Source of the DNA: Chrysomallon squamiferum
Lineage: Eukaryota; Mollusca; Gastropoda; Neomphalida; Peltospiridae
Assembly: GCA_012295275.1 (NCBI GenBank)
Contig: CM022672.1
Span: forward strand, 12,139,904-12,203,903
Direction: 5' to 3'
DNA length: 64,000 nucleotides
Position numbers and translations under genes: made by a program. Below the pieces are notes generated by a model. That model ran no database searches and was not told the DNA's origin. It saw only the letters and a program-made list of their open reading frames with translations. Shown one piece after another: positions 25,874-40,400 of this stretch. The number at the start of each line of letters is the position of its first letter. Positions within the stretch are counted from its first letter, which is position 1.

Positions 25874-27711
25874 TAAAAAATTAAATAAATAAAAAAATAA
25901 ATTAAAATAAAATAATTAAAAATAAAATCCCCTCCAAAACATGATCATTTGAAAAAGAAACAAAACCCAGTCAATAAACAAAACAAATGAAATCATTACC
26001 AGATGAATTTATTAAATCACAGAATCATAATTTTACCAGAGATATTTTGTACATACATGTTTTAAGAAATGAACAATAACATTCTTTACAATGTGAGACT
26101 ATCTGAAATTTTTATTCAAAGCCTAAATAATTGTTCTATCTGAAAATGTCATTTCTGCTTCAAATCACACAAGCATTTGGAATATTAATAACATTATCAG
26201 AGATATTCACTCCAATGTATTGCGAAAAACAGAAATTTTAAGCCGAATATAAAATATCTGCAAATTTAGCATAACGATTACTTAAAGCATCAAGTTTCAA
26301 AATACTAACTAAAAATCAGTGTAGTAAATAACTATTTATTTCCATAATTTATCAGGAAGTATGAAAAAGCATTAATGGTTAGGTAATATTTCTACTAAAT
26401 GATATATGGATATTGCTTAATAAGTGTTTGCAGGCAAAATAATTGTAAACAGAAATAGTGTACAATGATAACGTGATAAACAGTTTATTTTTTAATATTT
26501 GATATTCCAGCTTTGATAAAGATTTCTTTCATCAGTTATATGGATATTGTTAAATCTGAAACATTATTGATAACATTAAACATTTTTGTAGTAAGGATAT
26601 CATTTACAATTTAGGTACATTACTGAACAATCATTGAAATGAATATAAGTAATTTTTAAGATTACCTCTCAATTCTAAATATGCACTTAATTTTGTACTA
26701 ATTTTAAATGTTGGCTTTTCCTTCATTCTAATCAGGAATTATTAAAAAAAAAAAAAAACCAACAAAAACCCCCAAACATGTGGCTTGAAGAAAATTCTTC
26801 TATTAAGTAAATTTATTTGTCATGTTGCAGTAAATCTGTTCTCATGAGAATAAACAAATATTGTTGACCCTGTGTCTCCATTAAAAATAATGCAATAAGA
26901 ACATTTGTTTTTTGTTGTTGTTGCTGGAAAATTAATATTGCAGACATAATAATAATAACAATAATAATAATATTGTTATTAAAAATTTATATTTATTAAA
27001 TAAAAAATAAATAAAAAAGGCGACAAAATGATAAGGAAAAAATATAAAATATTTATGAAAAAAATATTTAATAAATAAAAGCAATCGAACTGCAATATAT
27101 TAAATATAGATATTACTGAATAATTATTCTGAAAGCATAGGTAGTCTGTTAACAAATGCATAATTCATTATTAACTAAATATATTATAATAAATTAAACA
27201 AAAATGTATTCCACTACACAATATAAATTTCAAATTCCAAAATCTTTCTGTATTCCTCAGATCTTTAAATTCAATAGCAGATATGCATATTAAAAAAAAC
27301 TAAATATTTTTACATAAATTATTAACTTATCTTCTTATACTGATATAAATTAACATCTTATTTTCTGCTAAGTTAAACTAATGCATGCTGAAAATGCATA
27401 ATGAAATTGTAAACTGAAATTTGTTACTTAATTAGGATCTGTAGACATTAAAAATATATAAACTGAGAATGAATAATAATAATAATAATAAATAAAATAT
27501 TAATGTATAGCGAACCAAAATTATATTTTGCACATTATTTCAATCCATAAATAATTTTGTGCAGAAATGTTTTTTGTTTTCTTTCACAACAAGTACCTTG
27601 TATTTTTTAATACATGAAAAGAAAGTTCACTCTATTTCTTGAGCCATTAGATGGAATAAAACAAAATCAACAGTCTTCATAATCTGACTAGGCACAAAAA
27701 ATGTCATGTAT

Positions 27712-28153
27712 TTATTGTAGAGTTGCTAATGTCTTCAGTCCTTGAGATAATTTCTCTATCTCTATTGACAGCTGGTCCATCTGAATAACAGAATAAATAT
27801 AAAAATAAATAATTAAAATATAATAAAATAAAATAAAAAATACAAATAAATATATAGAAACTTATAAATGTCTAAAACAAAATTTAGAACTATATATCAA
27901 AATGATTTTTTTTTGTTTGTTTTATTTACCAATATATAAAAAAATATAAACACATAAAATTTTACAATAAAATGAAAGGTTAAAAATACATTCATTTATT
28001 TTGTTAAATCCATATTTTGTAATGAAAAATGTTATTAAAATATATTCTGTCAATAAAAACAATACAAGAAGAAATGTACAAATATATATAGTTTAAATTA
28101 AATTAACGCATTTTTTTCTTGAGAAATGAAACAACTACAAAAGGAATATCTTC

Positions 28154-28196
<43 letters not shown>

Positions 28197-31100
28197 CATT
28201 GACAAAGAAAACAAAAATAATAATAGTTATAAAAAATACAATAATATTACTAACAATAATAACAGCAATTATCAGTAATAATAATAACAACCATAGCAAT
28301 AATTAAAAAATTAATAAATTAATAAAAATAAGAATACAAATAAAATCAAAAATAATAATAAATTTAAAAAAAAAAAACAAACTTTTTCAGAGTTCTGATT
28401 GCGTATTTCTTCAGGTACTTTACTGTTGTAGTCTTCCAGTGCTGCAGCATCCTGTAGTTTCTTCAGCTGTTTACCAAGAGTTTCCTGTTTACCTTGTAAC
28501 CTTGAGATTTCTTTCCCAACATCTATCAAACCCTGAGAAGCAGAAGCAAGTGCATTTAAGTGTTAACAAAAAAAAAACACAAAAAAAACATTAAAAAAAA
28601 TATTTAAATTTTAAAAATCAAAAAAAAAAAAAAAAAAAAAAAAATAATAATAATAACAGAAAACAAAGATAATACTTCAGAATAATTTTTAGAATATATG
28701 TTACTTTTATTTCAAATCTCTTTACAAATATAATTAAAAGGATCAGGTTTTCTACTTGTAGGAGTATTATTTCTATCAGGTCATAGATAAAAATAACTGA
28801 TTTTTGCAGCATCTTAATGGATACACATGATATTACAGTAAATTTAAAAATTCAACCCAATAACAATAACAACAACAACAATAATAATAATAATAAAAAC
28901 AGCAAAAACAACAACAATAATAAAAATAACAAAATAAACCCCTCACACATACCTGTCAAAAACAAATTCATAAATCCATTTAAAAAAAAAAAAAAATTAT
29001 AATAAATAAAAAAGGTTTCATATCTATCTACAGAAAGTGAAGAAGACTTGGTTGTTCAATGGGCCAGTGAGATATGAATTTACCTTTAACATTACGTGTG
29101 TCTCACACTTTGCAGACACGGTTGACATGCAACAACCGACTGGTGGGTCCTGGTTGACCAGAAAGCTGATGCTACTCGAGTTCGACAGTGTTTGTATTGT
29201 TTCAGTAAACGCCTGCAGTGTTTTGGCAGTTTCTTCATCAGAACATTTCAAATACACTGACAACATGAAAGATATAACAGAACTGTATTACGTTTCAAAA
29301 ATGGTTTCTAAATAATCACAATAAAAAAATAAAAAAATGACCCATGCAAACATTTATAATAAAAATAAAAAAAACATTTTAAAATTAGCTTATAATTCAG
29401 TCCAAATCATTGTAATGATAGTTGTCAACAATGATAGTTGTTAATGTTAACTATTGTCAAATTTACCTTACTTTTTGTGTTAAGATTATATCCATCTAAT
29501 GAGCTATCTATCTATCTATCTATGTATCCATCTATATTCATACAATGTAAATAATATTGATGTTAACAATCCATCTAGATCTTTAATCTTTGGTGATAAC
29601 TAAATTACAAAAATTATTTTCATGCACTAAATATCTACTTGGGTTTTGAATTATCATATTACGAATAAATTATATAAATTATTTACATTGTACTGAAAAT
29701 TTTGGTTGCAAGTTAAAATTATATAAATTATTTACATGTAATGACTATCTGGTGTTGAATTATAAATAAATCAAATAAATTATTTAATACAATACTCACC
29801 AGCCTCAAATGCTGGTGATAAATGAATCACATAACTTATTTACATGTACTAACCATCAGCCTTGGTTTTTGGTGTCAGATTATAATCGGCTCTCATCGAC
29901 CGAATACTTTTGACAACATTCTGAGCAAATGAGACAGCTGCCTCCAGTCCAGTATCACGATGGGTGTACTGAATGTAAAATGAAATTTATACAGTGAAAT
30001 TAACTTAGTTAAAAAAGAATTAAAATTTAAAAATATTATCATAGCAATGAAATTTGAGATATGAAAAAAGCATATAAAGTGCGCATATTCTTAGCCTTAC
30101 TGTGCAATAAACTGCACTATCTGAATACCGGTGAAGTATTGTATTTTTTTATGTGATAATGTTATGTGATAAACTGGGTAACAAATGACTGGAATGTTGC
30201 TGTTAATCTTATTTGTCAGTAGAAACTGTTAAGCTTTCAGTATATATTTTTATTTGTTTATCTTTTATAAAGAAAATATTTTTATATTTGCACAACATTT
30301 TAACATCTAAAAATTCCATTAACCAGACATTACGTGTCACTCTGTTTGATGCTGATTACTGACAAAACTCGTACTTACATAAAACATTTATACTGAAATC
30401 AGGATTTAGTCAAAATTTCACCTTGTCTTAAAGATAGTTTAGTTATATATATTTACTAAAATTTAACACAAGTGCTTAATAATAAAATATAAAAATATAA
30501 TTTTATAGAACTACAGTATAAATTAAATATTTTGAATAGATTAAAAAAAATTGGTAATAATTAATTTTTTTTTTTTTACCTCTTTCTCTAATGGATATGG
30601 TGTTACACACAGACTTGGTGGTTCATTACTTTGTCTCCTTGGCAACCTCTGGTAGAGCTCTTCTGTTACAAATGGCATCATGGGATGCAACAGCCTCAGT
30701 CCAACATCAAGACAGGTGTAGAGGACGTTGCGACATATTCTCTTACTGTCTTCATCACTGCCATACACAATGGGTTTCAAATATTCCTAAAAAAAAAATC
30801 TCTAATATTTAGCATAATATAAAAATATTATTATAATGAGTTTTAGGTATTTCTAAAATAACAAACTTTAATACTTAGTATAAAACAGGTATTCCAAAAA
30901 AAAAAAAAAAAAAAAAAAGAACCCCTAACACTTAACAAAATACAAAAAATATTATTACCATGGCTTTCAAATGTTCCTAAAACAATTAACTCTAACACTA
31001 AACAAGAATATTATTATAATGAGTTTCAAGTCTTCAAAAATCAAAAAAAAAAAAAATTAAAAAAAAAAAAAACTGCCAAAACTGAAATAAAACCCACACC

Positions 31101-31439
31101 CAAAAAGAACCTCAACAACTTAACCTAATATAAAAACTTAAGAGTATATAAAACAACCTATTAATACTTTGCAGTAATTATAATGAATTCTAAATATTCC
31201 CAACAACAAACTCTTGTACTTATCTTTAAAAAAAAAAACTTTTTTCTGAACAACACCCCCCAGAAATATGATTATTATAGATATTATTTGCATATAATTC
31301 ACACAACACTTTTTTTTTATGTTTCATTTACAAGTATCAGAATATTTTTGAGATCTATTTCTAATATAACACATTAAGCTAAACCTGTTTATGTGTCTAT
31401 GCATGTACACAAACAAATACAATACTTTCTTTCACAGAA

Positions 31440-31488
<49 letters not shown>

Positions 31489-34400
31489 ACACAATCACAT
31501 AAAACAGGTATTAGGTATTCCTAAAATAAAAAATATTAAAAAAATGTAATTGTGTTGAAATGTGTAACCCAGTGTACTTACTAAATACCAGTCACAGAGT
31601 TCGTACAGCCAGAAGTTGTAGCATGCTGTTGTGGCTGTAGGGAAGTCGTAGTTTTCAAACCCTGCAGCACACTGAGTGACAGCGTAGGACAGTCGACTTA
31701 AAATCCATCTGTCCATGTCTTTCTCCTTACCACACAGCTGAAAAAATATATTAAAAAATTACATATATTAAAAAAATTACATATATATTTAATTTTGCAA
31801 CAAAGAACTGAACAAATAAATAAAAAGGATGATTGTTTATATTTACAGTGCTTCAGAAAACATTTAAACAGTTATATATTATTATTTTCAAATCATAGTA
31901 AATGAGAAAACTTAACAAAAATAACAACTCTCTCCACCATAAAAAAACTATAAAAAAAAGGTGAATGATTATCTATACTTTTTTTAATTATTTAAATTAG
32001 AGAGTTTAAAAAAAAAAAAAAAAAAATTACAAACATATATAAACTTTACATTGCGATGATTTTCTTTATTTTAATTTTCACAGTAATTGGAAAAGTATCG
32101 ACACATTACCTTGGGTGTTTCTGTGGGTTTGAAATTATCTCCAAGACAGTTTACAGCAAATTTTGTGGCATTCCACAGCTTGTTACAGAAAAACCTGTAT
32201 CCTTGAACTCTCAGTACATCCAGATTTATATCTCTTCCTGCAAACACAGAACATGTTATTTACATTTTCATTAAAACAGACATACAGACAGACACACATG
32301 TACACATACAAAACCCCCCATTTAACCATCAATTTAATTATCAAATGAGAATAAACTTACTATTTTGCAATTTTATCATCAGTTAATACCAATTTACAAA
32401 TTTTCCCTTGAAAATCTGATGATTAGAATGTGAGTCTGAATTCTTTTGTGATTACTGCTTCAAACTTCTCAGTGGAGTCTGTGAATATTTTCCTATTCCA
32501 GATATTACAAATTAAATAGTCCACAAATTGTACTTTCATGATTGTGATATTGTTTAATGTTTAAAGATTATAAATTATTTAAATCTGTAGTATTATGACA
32601 CGACATTTCTCTTTGATGTTTTGCACCAACTCTAATAAAACATGACCCTATGGAAATAGTGGCTATGCAAACTCTCTATCCGCATAAATGTAATCACTCT
32701 GTCATTAATAAAAGCCACTCTAATTTTGCAATAATAATAAAGATTGGAAGAGTCTATGATGTTTTTTAAAGTGAAATTCAAAGACAATATCGAAATTTAT
32801 TCAACAAATTATGTGCCATTTCAGAATATGTATTATATATGTCATGTATTTCAGTCATGTTTGAATTGAAATCAGGTGCTCAAACACCACTTACTGTAAA
32901 AACTTTGTGAATTTTTGTTCCAGTCCAACATGTTGCTAATTACTATTAGAGGACACATGAATTATGTTTACTTACCTTGTGAGGTATATGAGATGAGAGC
33001 GAATCTCAGAGCATCAGTCCCACATTCAGGAATACCACTGGGATAGTCCTTTTTCTGAAACAGGTGAATAAAATAGTCTTAATATGCAGTTAGATTCATT
33101 TTAGATCCATTATGTTTTGACTATATATATATATATATATAATATGTGTATATGTGTGTATGTGTGTATGTATGAATGTGTGTGTGTGTCTGAGTGAGAG
33201 TGTGTGTGTGTGTGTGTGTGTGCATGTGTGTGTGCGTGTTTTATGAAATTATATATAGATATGTAACAAGTAATTTTCTAGTTGTTCTAAAGAAAAAAAT
33301 AGTTATTATTTCATTTAATTACTATTTAGTAAACTTAAAAATCAATGAATGTTTTAATTTAATTCTCAATTTTCTTTTTCTGGTCTCTCTCACACTATAT
33401 GCTTTTCCAACATAATAATTTCTTTTCAATTATCCATCCATATTTAAGTGAATCATACATTTTTATCTAAATGTTATTAACAGTAACAAAGACTGAACTA
33501 ACCTGTCCTTCCTTTGCTTTTGTAACCTCCTTCTCATCAAGATTACTTTCCAAAAGTTTTTCCTGGAGTTTCTGTGAAAAAATTTCAGACCATTCTTTAC
33601 TTGATTGTGTGTATATGTATTCAGCAGTTAAACAGTTATTAAATATGATGCAGCAAAGTTATACAATGCATTCAAAATAAACATTACTGGTATATACCTT
33701 TTTTGAACCTTCTCCATACATTTTTTTTTTTTAATAATAAAAAAAATAAAATAAAAATACAAATAAAAAATACAAATAAAATAAAGTAAAATAAATATAT
33801 AACAATGAAAAAAAAAAATATAAATAAATAAAATAAATATAATATTAATTAAAAAATATATAATAATAATTAAATATCATACCAAAAAACAACATGCTTA
33901 TGTGAAGGTTTTATCTTAATAATAAATATTAAGCAACAGTAGTTTTTAATATTATTTAAATACTGTGGTCAAAGATTTCAAATAAATAATTTACCTCTAG
34001 TGTTATTCCATGAATAACATCGATAGGATCAACCACATTTCCAAGACTTTTGCTCATCTTTCTTCCATGTGCATCTCTAACCATTGCATGGAGGTAGACC
34101 TGAAATTTTTAACAACAGATGAAGAAGTGGTAACACCAACAGTGATAGTAACAATATCATAAAAATATTTGATTTGTTGCTGAGCCATGAAATAAACTAG
34201 ATGTTTCTTATAATGGAACTTACAACATTTTTTTGGTGTGATTATTTTCATTATTTTTCTAATATGGCAATATATATGCTGAAATGCATGAAGGGATTTT
34301 TGCAGTTAAGATAAAGATTTTATTAATGTTAAAAATGAGGAATAATGCAATTAATAATTTTTTAAATTACCAAAAAGAAAAACAAAAAATCAATATAGTA

Positions 34401-37400
34401 TTCTAATGAATATTCCTTCATTTTTTAAATCTTCTCCAAAGTCAGTTTGTGAACTATTTAAAAAAGAAAAGTGTCAAAACAATTATTTTTTTTCTTTAGC
34501 ACGAAATATATTTCCACTAAATGAAATATCATCTGTTTACAATGGGAGTTACTGAATTTCAACTTACTTCTTTGAACAAAGAACTACTGAAATTCAGCAT
34601 ATTTTTTTCAAAATGGGAGTTACTCACCTCTTTGAAAGGCAGTTTTCCCATAAGAGTCTGTCCCATCATCACCATTCGAGCGACCCAGAAAAACATGATG
34701 TCGTGACCAGTCTCCAACAGTGTGCCAGGGTAGAAAGCTGAGAGATCTGATGTCTTTAAAATTAAATCATAATCATAAAATTAAAATTAAAATTAAAATT
34801 AAAATTGAAATATTAACTTTTTTGTTGTAAAAATGAAATGAAGAAAAATGTTGAACAAATTTACATCAGAGAAAAATCTTTACATTAAATTTCATTCTTT
34901 TACTTTTAAAGCTACTAAACATGAAAATAAAAATATGTTAACTTAAAAAAAACAAAAAAACCCATTAATTATTTATAGACTATGGAAAATGTGTATTGTA
35001 ATTTAAACATCAATTACAGTTATATGCTATGTGAAACTTTTTATATAAAATATAAACAGCAAACATTACCTGCTCAGGCCATCCAAATATAGAGAAAGGA
35101 AACATTGCAGATGAAAACCATGTATCCAGAACATCTTCGTCTAAATACAAACACACATTTTTAACCAAATTTTTTTTACTGATGAAATAAAAAACAGTAC
35201 AAAGTGTACAGACTTTTATTTAAAATTAAGACATTTTTGAGCATTTTAAATAGAAAAAAAAAAAAAAAAAGAAGAAGAAAACAAATATATATTTTTAAAC
35301 AGGCTAAAAGGGAAAAACTATTATGAATTAATGGAACTTGCCCCAAAAACCTAAATGACAATCACAATAAATAATTCTGTTAGTTGTAAAATAAAATGAA
35401 AACTGCAAGATACAACATCTGTTTCATCAGATATGCAGCTGTGATTATTATGACAAGATTGTTGACATTTATGTTGTATCAATGAGATTCTGACAGGTGA
35501 AACATTAAATTTATAAGTAACAATGAAATAAAATAAGTAAGTGTAGTATACATCACATATTTCATCACACTGGAATAATTTTTAAGTTGAAGATTTCATT
35601 TTTGTACCTTGTCTCAGTGAGATTTTGTCCGGTGAAACTTTAAATTTAGCTGCAGCTTTCTCTCTCGCTTCCTCCTCTGTGTGACCACAAACCCAGTAGT
35701 TGTCATCAGAGTCCTGAACAACACAAAATACAATACAGCAATTGTTATAATTATTATTTTATTACAATTATATAACGTTCTGTGGGCTAATTGTCTAAGC
35801 AAGAAAGTTTTTAACACAGCCTAAGACAAAGTTGTTGAGGAAGGACATTGGTAGCATTGGTTTTATATGTTACATGCATCTTTCAAAAGATATAAAAATT
35901 AATATAATGTTTTAAGTGCATCAAGGAAAACTAATCTTTTATTTTGTCTCCAGAACTTCTGAATACTACCTACTCCATTATTATTATTATTTTAAAGACA
36001 AAAAAATATAATATTAACAAAATGAAAGATTTTGTTAACAACTTACTGTTCCTGCTGGTATATTTGGGTCATCTACAGTCACAAAGTAGGCAGGGATTCT
36101 GTGACCCCACCACAACTGTCTGGATATACACCAATCTCTGAAATGATTTTTTTTAAAGATTAAAACATAAAGACCTGCATAAAAAAGCATAATTTCATCT
36201 CTCTCATAGTTCAGGCTAGTACTGCAACTAATGCTAAGAAAATCTGAATTCAAATACATCAGCTATTTCTATAACATAGTTGCTTATAGAATAGAAATGT
36301 TTTCTGTTTTTTAAACCAATTTAATCCATAATTAATTTGATAATTTACTAATTACACTCACCTGATGTTACCCAGCCAGTTGTTCCACGTCTTAATGTGC
36401 ATGTCTGGAATTATTTTAACATCTCCATCAGCTACAGCCTGACATAAGATGAAATAAAAATAAATAAATAGAAAATAATAAAATATAATAACTTAGTGGA
36501 GAAAATTTTACATGAATACACATTATCACTCTTAAAGAAAATACAGTTATACAGATATAAAGCACAAAAACAAAGTCTACAGATTGGATTTTTAAATTTT
36601 ATTTCTTCAGTATATGTTGTGGTCTATGTTTAATCAAATATGCTGTTTAAAATATTCATAATCACTCTGAATTATGAACTCTTATATAGTTAAAGAATAC
36701 ACTTGCTGGGAACAAAGGAAACTAAACTTAATGCATGTGAAAAGGAAATATAATTGAGAGAAATGGCAATCCTCCATCTGAAACAAGTTTGAAAATTAAA
36801 TAATTCTGTGTCAGTATCTTGGTACACTAGTAACAGATAAGAGATATGGTAACATCTGAAGGTCTTCTCTACTGAGATTGGAATCACCATTTAACAGCAA
36901 AATACAAAAGAAATTCTGTTAAGTTATTATGACTGTTAAAGCAGTCAGTGTAAACTGAGAGGAAGTCACAACCATGTCGTTACATGGGTTACCAAAGAAA
37001 CACCAAAGATTAAACTTACACGGTAAGTTCTGGATGGAAATTCTTATTATACCTAATAATCTATCTTAATGTTAACTTCAGAGAGACAATAACAGACAAT
37101 TAATATCAAATCTCCAGTTTTTAATTAATATATACCACTACAGTAATTAACAAACATTAAAAAAACAACACAATAATAATAAAAAATAAAATAACATCAT
37201 TGTAAATATTACTTACCTTGATGGCATTAGTGTTCATTTCCTTGACATCGACATACCACTGTGGTTTGAGAAGTGGCTCAATGACGTCCTTCGACCTGCT
37301 ACACATGGGCACGACCATAGGATTGTCTTTTGTGTCTCGATACAGGCCCTTGTCCTTCAGTGCCTGCAGCACAGCTTTTCTCGCATCAAATCTTTTCATG

Positions 37401-40400
37401 CCCTGAAAATGTCATGAAAAGAAATTGTTTCACGTGTGGTAAAAATATCTTTTGTTTATAGAAAAATTTATTTTTTGTTAATTTTATGAAAACCTGCTGC
37501 TGTTTTGATATTAATTATTGACTAGAAAAAGAACATGTGGAGTTTGGATTACTTTTAATTTAATTATTTTCAATTTCTTTAAAAAAAATTTTTATTTTAG
37601 TCTGTTACCTCAATTTTATTCTTCTCTTTATCAGACTGTTTTTTTCCATATTAGAGCATACATTTTAAATATTTTTAAATAAAAATAAAAACAATTTCAC
37701 AAAATATAAGAAAACTCACAGCAAACTGTCCACAGTCACTAGTTATATTTCCCTTGTCGTCTATGATGGTGATAAACGGAAGTTTGTGACGCATTCCGAC
37801 CTCATAATCATTTGGATCATGAGCTGGTGTTATCTTCACAGCACCTGTTATAAATTAAATAAAATTTTAAATATTTTAAGAGAGAAAATTTGTAAAGGTT
37901 AAATTTCTTTTTTCATTTTTTTAATAGAAGAAACTAGGATTATTAAAAATATTAAGTACTAAATAATAATGCATTTAAAGTAGAAGTTAAAATCATTTTA
38001 TTAATTTGCACTAAATCAGAAAGAAAATATATCTGTAACTTGGACCTATTAAATCTAGAATATAAAGCAAGTTTCTAATTCTTCAGTCTTTGTTGTGACG
38101 TTGAGAAAATCAGGATTATTGAAAATGTTAAGTAATAATAATATGTTTAAATAGAAATTAAAACCATTTTATTAATCAGCACAAATTGAAATGGAAAATA
38201 TGTATGTAAATGCAACCTATTTGAGGTAAAAAAAAATAAAAGAAAAGAAAAACATTTTAATTATACATTCTCTCATGACCAGTATTAATAAATCTGTGAC
38301 AGATGTTTTACTGGGTGATGTCTGCAATATCACCTGTGATTTGGTTGCAAATAAAAATAATAAAAACCTGTTCCAAAGGCCATGTCAACAAATTCATCAC
38401 AAACAACAGGCATTTTTCTCTCAAAGAATGGATGTTTGACAAATCTGTTATGTAGATGTTTGTATCTGTCATCATTGGGGTGGACAGCAACGGCGCAGTC
38501 TCCAAGCATTGTTTCTATTCTTGTGGTAGCTACTACAATCTCATCATCTGAAAAAAACAAACAAAGTAAAAATAGAATAAATTATGTCTGAAAAAACAAA
38601 ATAAAAATAAAATAAATTATGTCTGAAAAAACAAAATAAAAATAAAATAAATTATGTCTAACTAAAATTCTGTCAATAAATAATGGTTTTCTGATTACTT
38701 TTTGTGAATGAAATATGAAAAATACAAAAATTGAAATTAAATGTATTGTACATTCTCATTAATAAAATGAAAGATGATAAAGTAAAAAGGCAGCTTTAGT
38801 AACTGGAAAACTGATCGAACCAAAGGAAAAAAAAGAGAAAAAAACCACAAAGAAAAGGGAAATATGATGTTAAAAACTTACAAAATATATATGTGAAAAG
38901 GAATTATGACTGAAATAAACACATTGAAGTAAATTTGAACTAAAGTCTTCCAAAGAATTGTTATTTTTTATATACCCCACAAAGGAGAAAATAAAATAAA
39001 ATATTTTCACAGACAATGATAGAAATATAAAGGACATAATACACTAATCATTATTAAATATTAATTCCCTCACCAGAATCTTCCACTTTGTATGCAAAGG
39101 AAACAAGAACACCAAACTCTACTTTTTCTTTGTAACCTGGAACAGCCATCATTGTTCTACCTGGAATCTCTTTCTTATCTACCTGTAACAGGTAAAAATT
39201 ACAAGTGTCACTATGCAGTGTATTCGTAATGATTATTCTAAAGGTATCTCATATCTATTTTAATATCTTCACATAATTATTGAAAATAATTACAAAATGA
39301 TTGAAAATAAATGAGAAAAAGATGTAGAAATAACTATTTTTGATTATTATTATTATTATTTTTTTTTTTTTATTAAATCTTACATATGAATTTTTTTTTT
39401 TGAGCAGATCAGCGTTAAATATTTTAAAAACAGAATGTTTTATATTCTGCCTTGGTGACAATAATATAATATTTATGCCTGAAGTAGTATTTACATTTTA
39501 TCAAATTAAAAAAAAAAAAAAATTTTGTTTACCTCAATGTCTGAAATGGCAGAGTTGAGAGTACAGGACCAGTTGACGAGTCTGACGCTTCTGTAGATTT
39601 TCTTCATCTCATGCAGACGAATAAAAGCTTCTGTTACAGCCTTGTATAATTTCTGAAACATAAAATTGCTGTTTTAAAATATCAAATTTTATTACTTTCA
39701 CAATTATATATATCTTGTAATTCTGCAAAATATTTATTCTTTTTTCAACAGATAACATGATTTTGTTTTAAAAAGGTCTGCTTCATGAAAGAGAAATTTG
39801 ACTGATTAAATATCCTATATTTATCAATTATTCTGTTGAAAAGCATCTTTTATTTTATTATTCTTAATGTCTGTGGTGTTATCTTGCATGCTACTTTATG
39901 AACTGTGTCCTATTGTAATAACTGTTTTTGCCATCTCCATTATGAAATATGTCCTACTACAATAATTTTTCTTACTGGCTCCATGGTGAAGCAAGTCCTA
40001 TTCCAGTCATACGAACCACCAAGTTTTCTCAGCTGATGGTAAATCTGGTCACCTTTTCTGAAGAATTATTTAAGAAAAATAAAAAATTAAATGGATGAAA
40101 TATAAAAGACAAATGAATAACTGCTGTACAATCCTCTGATTTTAATACGATAACAATTTGTTAATGACTTCTTATTAATTTCAACTCTACTCGAATCAGT
40201 GACAATTACCTTTCAAATAAATAAAAAAGAAATAAAAGAATCCACCAATAAATTAATCGTCTTACTCATTCTTCCATTTCCAGACTTCTTCAACAAATTT
40301 CTCTCGGCCCAGGTCATGTCGTGACAACTTCTTCTCCCTCATCAGTTTCTTTTCCACTACAACCTGTGTGGCAATACCTGCGTGATCACACCCTGGATTC

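Larger units (their letters stand above)
19893..27711. other. intergenic, no recognised gene; VARS1 3' flank at the right end
   Basis: No coding exon was recognised. The segment holds GT/GA-rich tracts (19930-20345), long poly(A) runs (22161-22192, 22590-22626, 23889-23924), an inverted-end structure around 22420-22770 and a degenerate tandem repeat at about 24800-25260. The VARS1 3'UTR presumably occupies its right end. AATAAA-like signals are too common in this AT content to pick one confidently. Confidence 0.5.

Noticed and set aside
29024-29083. Read-through of VARS1 exon 25 to a stop at 29024
   Set aside because: AAG/GTAAATT is a good donor at 29083, and using it joins exon 26 in phase with the expected C-terminal coiled coil.
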